A DNA stretch of 64,000 nucleotides from Fimivicinus intestinavium (GCA_018715765.1 DVKY01000011.1:1-64000); one strand, 5' to 3'; positions 7,523 through 17,766 are shown, counted from the stretch's first letter. A program made the numbers and translations. Notes: generated from the sequence alone by a model not told the origin.

Positions 7523-9790
7523 ATGAGCTATATGGGTACTTATGACAGGACGATTTTCTATAATCCCGTCAACAAGTATTGCGTCATCAGCGTAAAGACC
7601 AACGACCAGAGCATACCGCAGCAGGCCCGCAGCGCTTACAGGCATAGAGACCGCCTGATCCGTTTTGTGGCGACAGGCTATGAGCTACCGCAGACGGACA
7701 AGGTAAGCATGGTGCTCGAAGGCGAATGGACGACCGGTAAACACGGCTATCAGCTACAGGTGGAACGCTGTGAGGAAATTGTCCCGCAGACCAGAGACGG
7801 CGTGCAGGGCTATCTTTCTTCCCGTCTGATCAAGGGTGTCGGAGAGAAGACAGCGGCGCTGATTGTCGGACGGTTTGGGGCGGACGCGCTGAAGGTTCTG
7901 GAAAACGAACCGGAACGGCTGCTGGAAATCCGCGGCATCACGCCCGCCAAGCTGGAGGACATTAAGGCGTCCTATGCAGAAAGCCGGTGCATCCGGGATC
8001 TGATGGTGCTGCTGTCGCCCTACAATGTTACGCCGGTGACCGCCCTGAAGATTTACGAGCATTTCGGCGCCCGGAGCGTGGATATCCTGCGGGACGATCC
8101 GTTTGAGCTGTGCCGGATTCCCGGCTTCGGTTTCAAAAGAGTGGATGCCATTGTCCGCAAGGGTGATACGCCGATGAATTCCCCTATGCGGATTCACGGC
8201 GCCGTTTATGCCGCGCTTGAGGTGCAGCGGGAAGATAAGGGACATCTGTTTTTAGACAGAAAACCACTGCTCCAAACCGCCTATCAGCTGTTGAATGAAC
8301 GCCTGCTCCCACAGATGCGGATCAAGCCCGATGAAATCACCTCCGTCCTGGACGAGATGATTTTGAAGGGGGAGGTTGTCAGCAACGACGGACGGATCTA
8401 TCAAACGCCGCTTTTTATCCAGGAAGATGAAACAGCACGGAAGATCGCGCAGATGCTGTCTGTTAAAACCAGAACGGCGGACATAACGGCCGCTCTGGAA
8501 ACGGTGCGCCGCGGATTGGGAATCACCCTTTCACAGCGGCAGACGGAAGCCGTTTATATGGCCTTCCACAGCAATCTGTCCATTATCACCGGCGGCCCCG
8601 GCACAGGAAAAACGACCATCCTCCGCGCCGTAATCGAGGTATTCAAAGCACTTTATCCGGAGCAAAAGATCCTGCTGGCGGCGCCAACCGGACGGGCCAG
8701 TAGAAGGATGGCTGAAAGCACTGGACGAAACGACGCCAAAACCCTGCACAGCCTGCTTGGGCTGCTGGGGGATAACACGGTTATCAGGAGGGATAGAGAC
8801 AAAACGCCTTTGGATGCCGGACTGATTATTGTCGATGAAACCTCCATGATGGATATGTGGCTGGCCCGGCAGTTCTTTGCACGGGTGCAGCCGGATACGA
8901 TGGTGGTTCTGGTGGGCGACGTCGATCAGTTGCAAAGCGTCGGAGCCGGCGATGTGTTCCGTGAATTGATAACCTGCGGACAGGTGCCAGTTACGGTTCT
9001 TGACGAGGTTTTTCGTCAGAAAGAGAACAGCCGGATCGCGCTGAACGCCAAAAAATTTAACGAAGACAACGCTTATCTGGACTATGGAGACGATTTTATC
9101 CGCAAAAAATGCAAAACGCAGGAGGAAGCGGCGGAACTGATCTGCCAGACCTTTTGCGAAGAAGCCGCACAGAACGGCGTCGAGCATGTGCAGATCCTGT
9201 CGCCTTTCCGTTCGGAGGGGCTGGCTTCCGTAGAAAAACTCAACGAGTGCATCCGTGAGATGGTAAATCCCGGCGTCGATGGAATGCCGGATTTGAAGGT
9301 CGGCGGAAAATACTTCCGTACCGGCGACAAAATCATGCAGACCAAGAACAACGAGCAGGCGTCAAACGGGGACATCGGCTTTATCCGAAGTATTGGCCGC
9401 GATGAAAAAGGCGTCATGAAAGTCAAAATCGAATTTTCCGCAGCCCGAGTGGCGGAGTACGGTATGGAAGATATGGCGAATATCGAAATCGCCTACGCCA
9501 CCACCGTCCACAAAGCGATGGGCTCGGAATATGACATTGTGATCATGCCGCTGCTCACCAGCCATTCCATCATGCTGCAAAAGAATCTGATCTACACCGC
9601 TATCACCCGTGCAAGACATAAGGTGATTTTGGTTGGTCAGACCAGCCTGCTGTTCAGGGTGGTAGAGCGTGAGAAGAAGACCAGAGAAAAGAATGAGAGC
9701 CTCCACAAGCGGAACACCTTGCTCGGCGAACGGATTTGCAAGTACCTGAAGGCATTCAGCCGACAGGCAGAGATGAAAAACGCAAGTTAA
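7523..9790 (+). CDS. RecD2-like SF1B DNA helicase
   Basis: An ATP-dependent 5'-3' DNA helicase, probably unwinding element DNA in replication or recombination. The N-terminal portion has the helix-hairpin-helix repeats of RecD2 proteins (LIKGVGEKTAALIVGRFG near 103-119, and LCRIPGFGFKRVD). Walker A GGPGTGKTT starts at 357, Walker B VDETSMMD at 437-444, and helicase motifs VGDVDQLQSVG and YAITRARHKVILVG follow. At 755 aa it matches RecD2 length. It lies directly after the YqaJ nuclease, an exonuclease-helicase pair found in phages and conjugative elements. Confidence 0.88.
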   Translation: MSYMGTYDRTIFYNPVNKYCVISVKTNDQSIPQQARSAYRHRDRLIRFVATGYELPQTDKVSMVLEGEWTTGKHGYQLQVERCEEIVPQTRDGVQGYLSSRLIKGVGEKTAALIVGRFGADALKVLENEPERLLEIRGITPAKLEDIKASYAESRCIRDLMVLLSPYNVTPVTALKIYEHFGARSVDILRDDPFELCRIPGFGFKRVDAIVRKGDTPMNSPMRIHGAVYAALEVQREDKGHLFLDRKPLLQTAYQLLNERLLPQMRIKPDEITSVLDEMILKGEVVSNDGRIYQTPLFIQEDETARKIAQMLSVKTRTADITAALETVRRGLGITLSQRQTEAVYMAFHSNLSIITGGPGTGKTTILRAVIEVFKALYPEQKILLAAPTGRASRRMAESTGRNDAKTLHSLLGLLGDNTVIRRDRDKTPLDAGLIIVDETSMMDMWLARQFFARVQPDTMVVLVGDVDQLQSVGAGDVFRELITCGQVPVTVLDEVFRQKENSRIALNAKKFNEDNAYLDYGDDFIRKKCKTQEEAAELICQTFCEEAAQNGVEHVQILSPFRSEGLASVEKLNECIREMVNPGVDGMPDLKVGGKYFRTGDKIMQTKNNEQASNGDIGFIRSIGRDEKGVMKVKIEFSAARVAEYGMEDMANIEIAYATTVHKAMGSEYDIVIMPLLTSHSIMLQKNLIYTAITRARHKVILVGQTSLLFRVVEREKKTREKNESLHKRNTLLGERICKYLKAFSRQAEMKNAS

Positions 9791-9852
9791 AAGTGCCCTG
9801 CAGAAAAAATGACGGGTGCGGCATGTTTATTTTTGAAAGGAGATTCGTAATT

Positions 9853-10758
9853 ATGGCAAATAACAATACAATGGCATTTGAATCCGCTCCGGCGGTTTCC
9901 GAACTGAATCAGGTTCCGGGATTCAACCCGCTGAAATTTGTCCGCAAGACAGAGAAAGGCTACAAGCTGGATCTTCGCTACAAAAAGCTGTGGTTTCGGC
10001 TGAAATATCCGGGCGGCAGAATTAAGCTGTCCCCGCTGCGGATTACCGACCAGCTGGCAATCATTGAAGCCCGCGTCTATTTTGATAAGGCAGACGCCGA
10101 GCCGAAGGCCAGCTTTATTGCACAGCGGGATGCAAAGACGACCCCAGGAGGGCTGTATATCGAAGCGGCGCAGCACGCGGCTATCGACCGTGCGCTTTCC
10201 GACGCCGGTTTTGGCTTGCAGTTCCCCGAAAACAATTCCAACGCGGGAAAGGACACACCGGAACCGGTGGTAACAGAAGCGGTTGCTCCTGTATCTGTTT
10301 CAGATACCATGACGGCAAAAGCGTTGGACATACCGGAACCGTCTGCAAAAGCGGAATCGGTACAGGCAGGAACAGAGCAGAAGGCTGAAGAAGCGACAGC
10401 AGATCAGACTGCGAAGACCAAATCGGCAACACAGGAGGATGAAGCCGGAATGCCTGTTCCCTCCGAAGAAACTGCCGTGACGGAGCATCCTGAGCAGAAT
10501 GAGGAAAGCGTTTCGGCATCCGCCTATACGCCGGATATGCCGGTCGAGGAAATCATGGCAAAGATGACCTACGAAGAGGCCTGCAATGTTCAGGTTTCGG
10601 AAGGCATCTGCAACGGCCGGCTTCTTTCCGAGGTCGCCGACCGCCGTCCCGCCAGCCTGAGATATTATGCCCACGGCTATAACGGGAAGGACAATGTGAT
10701 GCGCGCTGCGGCAAGGATTTTGCTGTCCGCTGTTGATCAGCAGCAGAAAGCAAGCTGA
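9853..10758 (+). CDS. Element-borne protein of unknown function
   Basis: A 301-aa protein between the helicase and primase genes. The ATG at 9853 follows GAAAGGAG at 9-nt spacing; the frame is open further upstream but without a site. The N-terminal 110 residues look globular (LNQVPGFNPLKFVRKTE, RYKKLWFRLKYPGGRIKL). Then comes a long low-complexity, acidic, Ala/Glu/Thr-rich linker. The C-terminal block (YEEACNVQVSEGICNGRLLS) followed by DRRPASLRYYAHGY recalls the small DUF3820-like fold, but I cannot confirm it. Its place beside YqaJ and RecD suggests single-strand binding or annealing; this is inference only. Confidence 0.7.
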   Translation: MANNNTMAFESAPAVSELNQVPGFNPLKFVRKTEKGYKLDLRYKKLWFRLKYPGGRIKLSPLRITDQLAIIEARVYFDKADAEPKASFIAQRDAKTTPGGLYIEAAQHAAIDRALSDAGFGLQFPENNSNAGKDTPEPVVTEAVAPVSVSDTMTAKALDIPEPSAKAESVQAGTEQKAEEATADQTAKTKSATQEDEAGMPVPSEETAVTEHPEQNEESVSASAYTPDMPVEEIMAKMTYEEACNVQVSEGICNGRLLSEVADRRPASLRYYAHGYNGKDNVMRAAARILLSAVDQQQKAS

Positions 10759-10796
10759 CCGGCCTCTGAAAATCCAACAGGAAGGAGGCCGGGCAA

Positions 10797-12488
10797 ATGG
10801 GTCAGACGCACGATATGCCGTTTGACATTATGGATATTGCCGGGCTGCTGCATATTCGCATCAGACGGCCAAGCGGGCGCGGTTACTATGCGGACTGCCC
10901 TTTTTGCGGGGATAAGCGCGGCAAGCTGCACCTGAATACGGAGTTTGACGGCTGGAAGTGCAACTACTGCGGAGAACACGGCGGTATGCTGGATCTTTTC
11001 GGCAAGCTGAAAGGTATAAGCCGTTCGGAAGCATACCGGGAGATCTGCGACGCACTGCAGAACGGCGCCTATGCGGTTGACTTTTCCGGTCATGCTGCGG
11101 CGCCGGCAGAACAGGCGGAGCAATCCCCTCGTGCCGATGCGGAAACGCTGGATAAAACTTCCCGTGCGCTGCTTTCCCTGCTAACGCTTTCCAAGGAACA
11201 CCGGGAGCAGCTGCATACCAAACGTGGTCTGAGCGATGAGCAAATCGAACACTTTGGCTACAAAAGCACGCCGCCCTTCTATAAGGGACGACAGCTTGCA
11301 CAGCGGCTGCTTGACGACGGCTTCGCGGTAGAAGGCGTACCGGGATTTTACAGGAGAGACGGCCGTTGGACGGTAAATTTCACCACGATGACTGCCGGCC
11401 TTCTGGTTCCCGTGCGCGGCATGGATCGCAGCATATGCGGGCTTCAAATCCGTTTGGATGTGCCGATTAAGGACAAGGATGACGATCCGGAAGATGAAGG
11501 AGCCAAATATATCTGGCTTTCCTCCGCAGGAAAACAAATGGGAACATCCTCCGGGAGTCCTGTCCATTTTGTCGGAGATCCGTCTGCACGGGTTGTGTAT
11601 GTAACGGAGGGAGCGCTCAAAGCGGACGTGGCCCATACCCTAATGAAACGCACCTTTGCGGCAACGGCGGGAGCCAACAATACGGCCTCGCTGGAAGGGC
11701 TTTTTGCCTATCTGTCCGAAAACGGTACACAGACCATCATTGAAGCGGAGGACATGGATAAGTACCGCAACGAGCACATTTATTCCGGAGCCTCCAAAAT
11801 ATCCCGGATGGCTAAGGAATTGGGAATGGAATGCCGGCCGCTGACCTGGAACCCGAATTACAAGGGCGTGGATGACTGGCAGCTGGCGCTGCGGAGAAAA
11901 CACGAGAGAAAGAAGGGACAAACCACGAATTTCAAGACGCGTTTTTTATACGGTTTATGCGATTTTGACTCTATCGATGACGAGGTTTCCGCATGGCACG
12001 AAAGCGAGGACAACGGTACATCCTTACAGGAACATCTTGGGCTGACGAAAGCAGAATATGCCCTGTCGTTAGAACAAGGATATACTGCTTTGAAGGATTG
12101 CCTGCTGAACCAACGCTCCCGTCAGGGATTCCGGATTTATCAGCTTCAGTTTAATGAAAGCCGTCCCACCATCCCCTTTGCTTTCAGTGGGATCAAAAGG
12201 CTACGCAAGGCTGGCTACGAGCAGCCGCCGGCAAGGTTTTACCGCCTTGTGTACGACGGCATGCTTCTCTGTACCGACAGCGACAGCGATAAGGTCAGGC
12301 TGGAACGGATTTTTGAACAGTATCAGGACGATCTTCCTGGGGAATACTTCGGCAGAAGCATTGCCCTGTCTGATGTTCTGGAATTGTATAACGAAGAGAG
12401 CCGGCGATATTATTATGTGGACGATGCGGGATTTTGCCCGGTAAAATTTTCGCCAGCACTGGCGGAAACAATGGGAAACAGCGGATAA
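10797..12488 (+). CDS. DNA primase, CHC2 zinc finger plus Toprim-like domain
   Basis: Would synthesise RNA primers for element replication. The N terminus has a CHC2-type zinc finger with Cys34, Cys37, Cys55 and Cys58 (CPFCGDK ... CNYCGEHGG). A middle region follows, then a Toprim-like core around residue 270 (VVYVTEGALKADVAHTL) with a TIIEAEDMDKY acidic motif. The C-terminal 170 residues are of unknown role. Length is 563 aa. Start ATG after GAAGGAGG. The finger-Toprim order is like phage or ICE primases rather than chromosomal DnaG, and no helicase domain is fused. Confidence 0.82.
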   Translation: MGQTHDMPFDIMDIAGLLHIRIRRPSGRGYYADCPFCGDKRGKLHLNTEFDGWKCNYCGEHGGMLDLFGKLKGISRSEAYREICDALQNGAYAVDFSGHAAAPAEQAEQSPRADAETLDKTSRALLSLLTLSKEHREQLHTKRGLSDEQIEHFGYKSTPPFYKGRQLAQRLLDDGFAVEGVPGFYRRDGRWTVNFTTMTAGLLVPVRGMDRSICGLQIRLDVPIKDKDDDPEDEGAKYIWLSSAGKQMGTSSGSPVHFVGDPSARVVYVTEGALKADVAHTLMKRTFAATAGANNTASLEGLFAYLSENGTQTIIEAEDMDKYRNEHIYSGASKISRMAKELGMECRPLTWNPNYKGVDDWQLALRRKHERKKGQTTNFKTRFLYGLCDFDSIDDEVSAWHESEDNGTSLQEHLGLTKAEYALSLEQGYTALKDCLLNQRSRQGFRIYQLQFNESRPTIPFAFSGIKRLRKAGYEQPPARFYRLVYDGMLLCTDSDSDKVRLERIFEQYQDDLPGEYFGRSIALSDVLELYNEESRRYYYVDDAGFCPVKFSPALAETMGNSG

Positions 12489-12504
12489 TCCGCAAAGAAC
12501 GAAA

Positions 12505-12543
12505 GGCACGGTATGGGAGCTTTCCCATGCCGTGCCGTTTTGT
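12505..12543 (+). terminator. Intra-operon terminator after primase
   Basis: GGCACGG-ATGGG pairs with CCCAT-CCGTGCC around AGCTT, followed by GTTTTGTT. It lies between primase and the PcfK gene and may lower downstream expression. Confidence 0.65.
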
Positions 12544-12568
12544 TGTCAGGAAAATAAGGAGGTCAATT

Positions 12569-13369
12569 ATGGGAGTTATTTCAGAAATGGCATTGGAACA
12601 GCAAGAACAGAGAGCCGCAGGCTTTACCGGTGAAAGTAGGCTGGCGGAGCAGGTCGAACAGATGGATGACGCACGGCAGCAGGCGGAAGCGGCCGAAGCC
12701 CGGAAGATTTTGCAGAAGCTTCAAAACGAGGAAAAAGCGAAAGACGATGAGGCCGATGAAGATGAAAAGCGCCGCGCCCATGAGGAAGCCGAAGCTAAAC
12801 GCAAAGCGGAGTGGGAGAAAAAGCGGCGCGAAAAAGCCGCAGCTCTACAGGCTGAATGGGAAAAGGCTATCGCCGTGGACGACGACAGGCTGACGGCCCT
12901 TTCAGTCAAACGGCTGGGCGACGCCACCGAACGCTTAACCCGCCGGAACATGAAGCTGTGCGTTACCGAATATGTGCAGACTTTATGCTATGAGGATCTG
13001 GGATTTTCCCGTTTGGTGATGCATCCACGAAAAAATATGATTAACTGTTTCCACTTTATCAACCGCAAGGCGCGGGAGTATCTGGAAAAGGAGATGAAGG
13101 ACAACGACGAAAAGCCGCTGGGCGGCGGGTTCGGTGGGGATGTTCCCGACGAGCTTTGCTACCAGTGGGCTGAAGAGTATTTCCGTGATTTGGATGCGCC
13201 GGAGGATAAGGATAAGAACGAGGAAAAATTCATTCCAAAGCCGTATACCGGCAAGGCAGTGCCGAAATCTCGGAAAAAGGCAGAAAAAAAGAAGCCGACT
13301 CCTAAAAAATCCGAGGAACCGGAGGCTGATACACAGCAGATCACATTGTTTGAGGAGGGTGCGGCATGA
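12569..13369 (+). CDS. PcfK-like protein
   Basis: Resembles PcfK of the conjugative plasmid pCF10 and relatives on integrative elements; the biochemical role is unknown. The first 100 residues are a long charged coiled coil rich in Glu/Lys/Ala. The conserved core follows (TEYVQTLCYEDLGFSRLVMH, then MINCFHFINRKAREYLEKE, then LCYQWAEEYFRDLD), and the tail is Lys/Pro-rich, ending QQITLFEEGAA. The ATG at 12569 has AAGGAGG just upstream; length is 266 aa. The stop overlaps the PcfJ start (ATGA), so the pair is translationally coupled, as is usual for pcfK-pcfJ. Confidence 0.8.
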   Translation: MGVISEMALEQQEQRAAGFTGESRLAEQVEQMDDARQQAEAAEARKILQKLQNEEKAKDDEADEDEKRRAHEEAEAKRKAEWEKKRREKAAALQAEWEKAIAVDDDRLTALSVKRLGDATERLTRRNMKLCVTEYVQTLCYEDLGFSRLVMHPRKNMINCFHFINRKAREYLEKEMKDNDEKPLGGGFGGDVPDELCYQWAEEYFRDLDAPEDKDKNEEKFIPKPYTGKAVPKSRKKAEKKKPTPKKSEEPEADTQQITLFEEGAA

Positions 13370-15390
13370 AACCAATGGATAAACGGGCCTGCCGGAAATT
13401 TGCGTTCCCCGAGACGGGCTTTTGTAAAACCAATGGATTGTTGCACCTTCCGGCAATCGAGTATGTAATCCGAGCGGCCGTCAAAAATATCGGCGGCCGC
13501 CGGATGCTGCTTTTGTATCTGTATAAAGCGAGTGAAGCCGCCGCAGGAAAGGCTATCCCTACCTATACCGTTTTCCAGACAAAAGATGACTTTCTCACAC
13601 TGGAACGGATGGAAAACAGGAAAACCCGATGGCGCAAAGCGGCAACTGACTGCTTGAAACATAGAGGTTATTACGCTTTCAGTATCAAGTGTGCTTTCTA
13701 CTCCCTTCGTGATGAACAGACTGTACTCCGCTACTGTGACAATGGACGTAACCGTGGATTTTCCGCACTATCTACCCTCCAAGGGAAGATACAGGACAGC
13801 CGGGTGCGCGCAAGAAAGCTTGCAGCAGAGCGCAAAATTGCAGACCGTATGAAGGCGGTGCCTGCGCTGCCCAGAGGAGTTCACAGCTGGATTCAGCGGG
13901 AAATTATCCCGCACTATTTGTTTTTCGACAACGACCGTAAAAAGGTCGGGATGCCCGGGTACTGCACGGCCTGCCGCAAGGCGGTCACAGTATCCGGCGT
14001 CAAACACAATCAACAGGGCGTCTGCCCCAAGTGCAAACGGGCCGTCACCTTCAAAAGCCAGTCGATGCGCGGGAATCTGTTCGACAGAGGAACTGCGCAG
14101 GTGATACAGCGGCTGGCGGAAAACGAACTGGTGATTCGCTTTATCAAGTATACGAATCATATTATTTGCGCGGAGGAACCGGACTGCGATATCTATGAGA
14201 ACGCCCGCATCTTTCTGTCCTGGAAAGATGGAGACAAAATTACAGAGGAGCATTATTACTACCGCTACGGCGGCTATGAACGGACTCCATGGAGAAAAGG
14301 CGACAGGCCGGTTTTCAGCGTCTATCAGTATTATTTCGAGGCAGATCAATGTGGATATCTCTATGACCGGAATCTGGACGAGGCTCTGCAAGGATCGCCG
14401 TGGCAGTACTCGCAGCTTGCGCAGTATTACCGCAGCGACCCGACGCCTTTGACGGTACTCACCTATCTATGGGCATACTGCCACTATCCACAAATTGAAT
14501 ATCTGGTGAAACTCGGTCTGTACCGTCTGGTAACGTCCATCGTCTATGACAACAGATATCCCGCCATGAAAAGCCCCATCAATCCGGCCGGCCGTAACCT
14601 TCAGGAAGTCCTCGGTGTTGGGAAGGCATATTTACCTTTTCTCCAAGAGGTCAATCCAGGATTGAAGCAGCTGGCGTTAATCCAAACGATGCTGAAGGAA
14701 GGAAAAAATCCGGACAGGGCGCTGCTCAGATGGTGTGCGGAATTCAATGTGGGAAAATCCACAAAAGCGCTGACGCCGCTGCGGTATATGACCGTACACC
14801 GGTTTATGCGCTATGCGGAGGATACCTATGCCAGATTCCGCCGCACTTCTCCATATCAGCCGGGGCCGGGCTACAGCAGCATGGAATCGCTTCTGTCCGA
14901 CTACAGCGACTATCTGCTGATGTGCGAAGAACTGCGTTACGATTTGAAAAACGAGTTTATCCTGTTTCCACGCGACTTACCACAGGCGCATCATGCAGCA
15001 AATGAGGAAACGGATAAGCGGACTGCCGAAGCCCATAACCGCCGGATCATGGAGGATTTTGAGAAACTGCAGCAGCGGTATCATTATCAAAACGACGGGC
15101 TGCTGATTACAGCGCCGCACTGCGCCAACGAAATCGTGGCCGAAGGACAAAAGCTGCATCATTGTGTCGGCCGCTATGTCAAGGATGTTGCCTGCGGCAA
15201 GTGCATTATTCTCTTCGTCCGGAAAGAAGAACATCCGGATGAGCCGTACTGCACAGTGGAACTGAAAGACGGCGACGTCTATCAGGCCAGGATCCATCAC
15301 AACCAGGAACCACCGGAAAAGGTACTGCGGTTTATTGACCGCTGGAAAAACAAAGTGCTTTATATCGCTGCCTATCATAAGGCAGCCTGA
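13366..15390 (+). CDS. PcfJ-like protein
   Basis: A 674-aa PcfJ-family protein of conjugative plasmids and integrative elements. A zinc-ribbon-like segment, YCTACRKAVTVSG with a second CPKCKRAVTF, lies near residues 205-230. The diagnostic C-terminal PcfJ block near residue 596 reads LHHCVGRYVKDVACGKC and then CTVELKDGDVYQARIHHN. The start overlaps the end of PcfK by 4 nt. The function is undetermined; context with primase and helicase suggests a role in element DNA handling. Confidence 0.85.
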   Translation: MKPMDKRACRKFAFPETGFCKTNGLLHLPAIEYVIRAAVKNIGGRRMLLLYLYKASEAAAGKAIPTYTVFQTKDDFLTLERMENRKTRWRKAATDCLKHRGYYAFSIKCAFYSLRDEQTVLRYCDNGRNRGFSALSTLQGKIQDSRVRARKLAAERKIADRMKAVPALPRGVHSWIQREIIPHYLFFDNDRKKVGMPGYCTACRKAVTVSGVKHNQQGVCPKCKRAVTFKSQSMRGNLFDRGTAQVIQRLAENELVIRFIKYTNHIICAEEPDCDIYENARIFLSWKDGDKITEEHYYYRYGGYERTPWRKGDRPVFSVYQYYFEADQCGYLYDRNLDEALQGSPWQYSQLAQYYRSDPTPLTVLTYLWAYCHYPQIEYLVKLGLYRLVTSIVYDNRYPAMKSPINPAGRNLQEVLGVGKAYLPFLQEVNPGLKQLALIQTMLKEGKNPDRALLRWCAEFNVGKSTKALTPLRYMTVHRFMRYAEDTYARFRRTSPYQPGPGYSSMESLLSDYSDYLLMCEELRYDLKNEFILFPRDLPQAHHAANEETDKRTAEAHNRRIMEDFEKLQQRYHYQNDGLLITAPHCANEIVAEGQKLHHCVGRYVKDVACGKCIILFVRKEEHPDEPYCTVELKDGDVYQARIHHNQEPPEKVLRFIDRWKNKVLYIAAYHKAA

Positions 15391-15415
15391 TGAACAGGAA
15401 AGGAACGAGCAAAAA

Positions 15416-16774
15416 ATGAATGAACTCAAAAATGATTTCTACAATGTCATGTATAAGTATCAAAAAAGCTTCGGAGAAACCGGCGTTATGGCAAACCTTC
15501 AAGCGTGGGCGCAAAACAAGGCGTCCCTTCTGGAGCTGCTGCGCCGGCATACTGGCTGGGTCGAAAAGGAGAAAGCGATAGTTTTCAATTATCACGAAAA
15601 CCGTGAACTCGACCGTGGCGTTATCGACGAGGCCGCCTTCTTTTTGGAAGAGATGGCGGAGAAGCAGATCCGGGAGGCTGAAGAAAAAGAAAGCTTCATG
15701 GTTGCCTTTCGTGCGGCGATTACAGAATACGGCAGTACGCTTTCGGATGCGGCTTTGGAAACCATCCGCAGCCGCGGCGGCATCAAGTGCGCCTCCGGGC
15801 AGAAAACCAGCCGCATTATCGGCCGGCTTTGCCGCCAGTTCCATGTGGACGCGCACAGCCGGTACAATTCCGTTTACGCACGGTTGTCGGATGCACTCAA
15901 TCCGCTGCAAATCCAAAAAACGGCGGTTTTATCCCTGCATCCCTGCGACTTTCTGGAGATGTCCAATAAGGACAACACCTGGATATCCTGCCATAACATC
16001 CGGGACGGCGGCTATCAGGCGGGCGCCCTGTCCTATATGACGGACAGCGTCAGCATGATCTTCTTTACGGTAGACAACGAAGTGACGGAAAACTTTCATC
16101 GGTTTCCCAAGCGAAACCGGCAGATGTTTTTTTACAGGAACCGCCGGCTGTTTCAATCGCGGCTGTATCCCGATGAGCAGGCCGAACTGAACAGGCAGTA
16201 CCGCAGCCTGGTGCAAAAGGCGATTGCCTCCTGTCTGGGCGAGCCGAATTTCTGGAAGCTGATCACCGACCGGGACAAGCTGGACGAATGCTGTATTACC
16301 GTTTCCGGCAGCCGACAATACCACGACTATGCCTATTACGGTAATCTGTCGCTGCTGAAGGCCGCGGACGGGAGCGTACCTTCTTATGAAAGCTGTTTTG
16401 AAATCGGAGCCCCGCCGCTTTGCGTATGCTGCGGGCGGCCGTATCAGGACAGGGGCGCGTTGTCTTGCCAGTCGGAAAATCTTGTTGTCTGCAAGGAGTG
16501 CGGGCGGACGGTGGAAAAATCCAATGCGAGGTATGCGGACGGCGCTTTTTACTGCCATGCCTGCCTGCACATCTGCGCAGCCTGCGGCGAAGTGATCCAC
16601 GGCGCAATGTTTCCTGCCTATAACCGTCGGGGACAGCTGGTGGAGATCTGCCAAAGCTGCCAAGAGGCGGCGCTGGCACCCTGCGCCGGCTGCAGCGTGC
16701 GTTCTATCTGTGCTATCATCGGCAATCAGCTTTGTCCGAGGGCTGCCGTAACCGTAACGGGAGGTGCGGCATAA
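15416..16774 (+). CDS. Hypothetical protein with C-terminal zinc-binding cysteine clusters
   Basis: A 452-aa protein; the ATG at 15416 follows GAAAGGAACGAG. The N-terminal 330 residues contain conserved-looking segments (LHPCDFLEMSNKDNTWISC, SYMTDSVSMIFFTVD) that look like the core of a PcfJ-neighbour family, but I cannot name it. The last 110 residues have at least five Cys pairs (CVCCGRPY, VVCKECGR, FYCHACLHICAACGEV, EICQSCQE, APCAGCSVRSIC), likely several zinc ribbons for nucleic-acid or protein binding. It sits 25 nt after PcfJ, and its stop shares one base with the next start. Confidence 0.65.
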   Translation: MNELKNDFYNVMYKYQKSFGETGVMANLQAWAQNKASLLELLRRHTGWVEKEKAIVFNYHENRELDRGVIDEAAFFLEEMAEKQIREAEEKESFMVAFRAAITEYGSTLSDAALETIRSRGGIKCASGQKTSRIIGRLCRQFHVDAHSRYNSVYARLSDALNPLQIQKTAVLSLHPCDFLEMSNKDNTWISCHNIRDGGYQAGALSYMTDSVSMIFFTVDNEVTENFHRFPKRNRQMFFYRNRRLFQSRLYPDEQAELNRQYRSLVQKAIASCLGEPNFWKLITDRDKLDECCITVSGSRQYHDYAYYGNLSLLKAADGSVPSYESCFEIGAPPLCVCCGRPYQDRGALSCQSENLVVCKECGRTVEKSNARYADGAFYCHACLHICAACGEVIHGAMFPAYNRRGQLVEICQSCQEAALAPCAGCSVRSICAIIGNQLCPRAAVTVTGGAA

Positions 16775-17766
16775 TGACCTTTGAAAACATCCTGCAAATG
16801 CGGCAGGCAGAATTGAAAAAGGTGCTGGAAGGGCATCTGTGCGAGCAGGGATACGCGGTGATCAACCGTCCCGGTTTTCTTCATGCGAAAGGCGATTATC
16901 CCGTTCTATTGGTGGCGCATTTGGATACGGTGCATCGCGAACCGCCGAGGATTATCTGTTATTCCCCGGATAAACGGTATATGATGTCGCCCCAGGGAAT
17001 CGGCGGAGACGACCGTGCCGGCGTCTGGATGATCTTACAGATCATCCAGACAAAACGATGCCATGTGCTGTTCTGCGAGGACGAAGAAACCGGCGGAAAC
17101 GGGGCGAGAGCCTTTGCCCGCAGCGGGATCAGCGCTGATGTCCGTTACATTGTGGAACTGGATCGCCGGGGCAGCAACGACGCTGTCTTCTATGATTGCG
17201 ACAATCCGGAATTTACAAGGTTTATCTGCTCCTTCGGTTTTTCCGAAGAGGACGGATCCTTCAGTGATATTTCCGTGGTTGCGCCGTATCTGAAAAAAGC
17301 GGCGGTCAACATCAGTGCGGGTTATTACGGCGAACACCGGCAGCATGAGATGATCGACTGCGCGGCGATGCAGAACAACATCGAGCGTATCAAACAAATG
17401 CTGGAGGTAGAAACCGACGCCTTTCCCTACATACAGCGCCGGTTTTCCTTCCGGCAGTATTCGCTCTTTGACCGGGATACACTGTTCGGCTTTTCCGGAG
17501 GATGTGGAAAAAAGCTTCTGGCAGCCCTTCCGGACACGGCCTGCGTGCTGATGAACGGAAGCGTTATTGAGCCGGGCTATCCCTACCTGATGGACTGCGA
17601 CGGCAATATGTTTGCATACCTTGAAGTGCTGGACGCAGCTGTTCCGTCAGAAAACACCTTTGCGTGTGACGAACGGGGGGAGCCGATTGAATTTCCGCTC
17701 GCCGAAGCCAAATGGATTTCGGTCATTTCCATGGAAACGGCTCTGGAGCAACTGGAAACAGCATAA
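16774..17766 (+). CDS. M20/M28-like zinc metallopeptidase-type protein
   Basis: A 330-aa protein with the residue pattern of di-zinc aminopeptidase/carboxypeptidase folds: His49 and Asp51 in VAHLDTVH, Asp79/Asp80 in GIGGDDRAG, Glu104/Glu105 in CEDEETGGNGA, Asp130 in VELDRRGSND, and His188/His191 in GEHRQHEMID. The catalytic Glu pair and both metal sites seem intact, so it may be active. The C-terminal 120 residues lie outside the fold and are unrecognised. It begins at TAATG overlap with the upstream gene, so it is part of the element operon. Why an integrative element carries a peptidase-like enzyme is unclear; peptide-signal processing or anti-restriction are guesses. Confidence 0.68.
   Translation: MTFENILQMRQAELKKVLEGHLCEQGYAVINRPGFLHAKGDYPVLLVAHLDTVHREPPRIICYSPDKRYMMSPQGIGGDDRAGVWMILQIIQTKRCHVLFCEDEETGGNGARAFARSGISADVRYIVELDRRGSNDAVFYDCDNPEFTRFICSFGFSEEDGSFSDISVVAPYLKKAAVNISAGYYGEHRQHEMIDCAAMQNNIERIKQMLEVETDAFPYIQRRFSFRQYSLFDRDTLFGFSGGCGKKLLAALPDTACVLMNGSVIEPGYPYLMDCDGNMFAYLEVLDAAVPSENTFACDERGEPIEFPLAEAKWISVISMETALEQLETA

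Noticed and set aside
6557..7645. 362-codon minus-strand frame across YqaJ
   Set aside because: Antisense to a convincing YqaJ gene with catalytic motifs; no support.
12800..12820. GAGTGGGAG match resembling the guaA 3' end
   Set aside because: Inside the PcfK gene and too short and diverged to be an att site.
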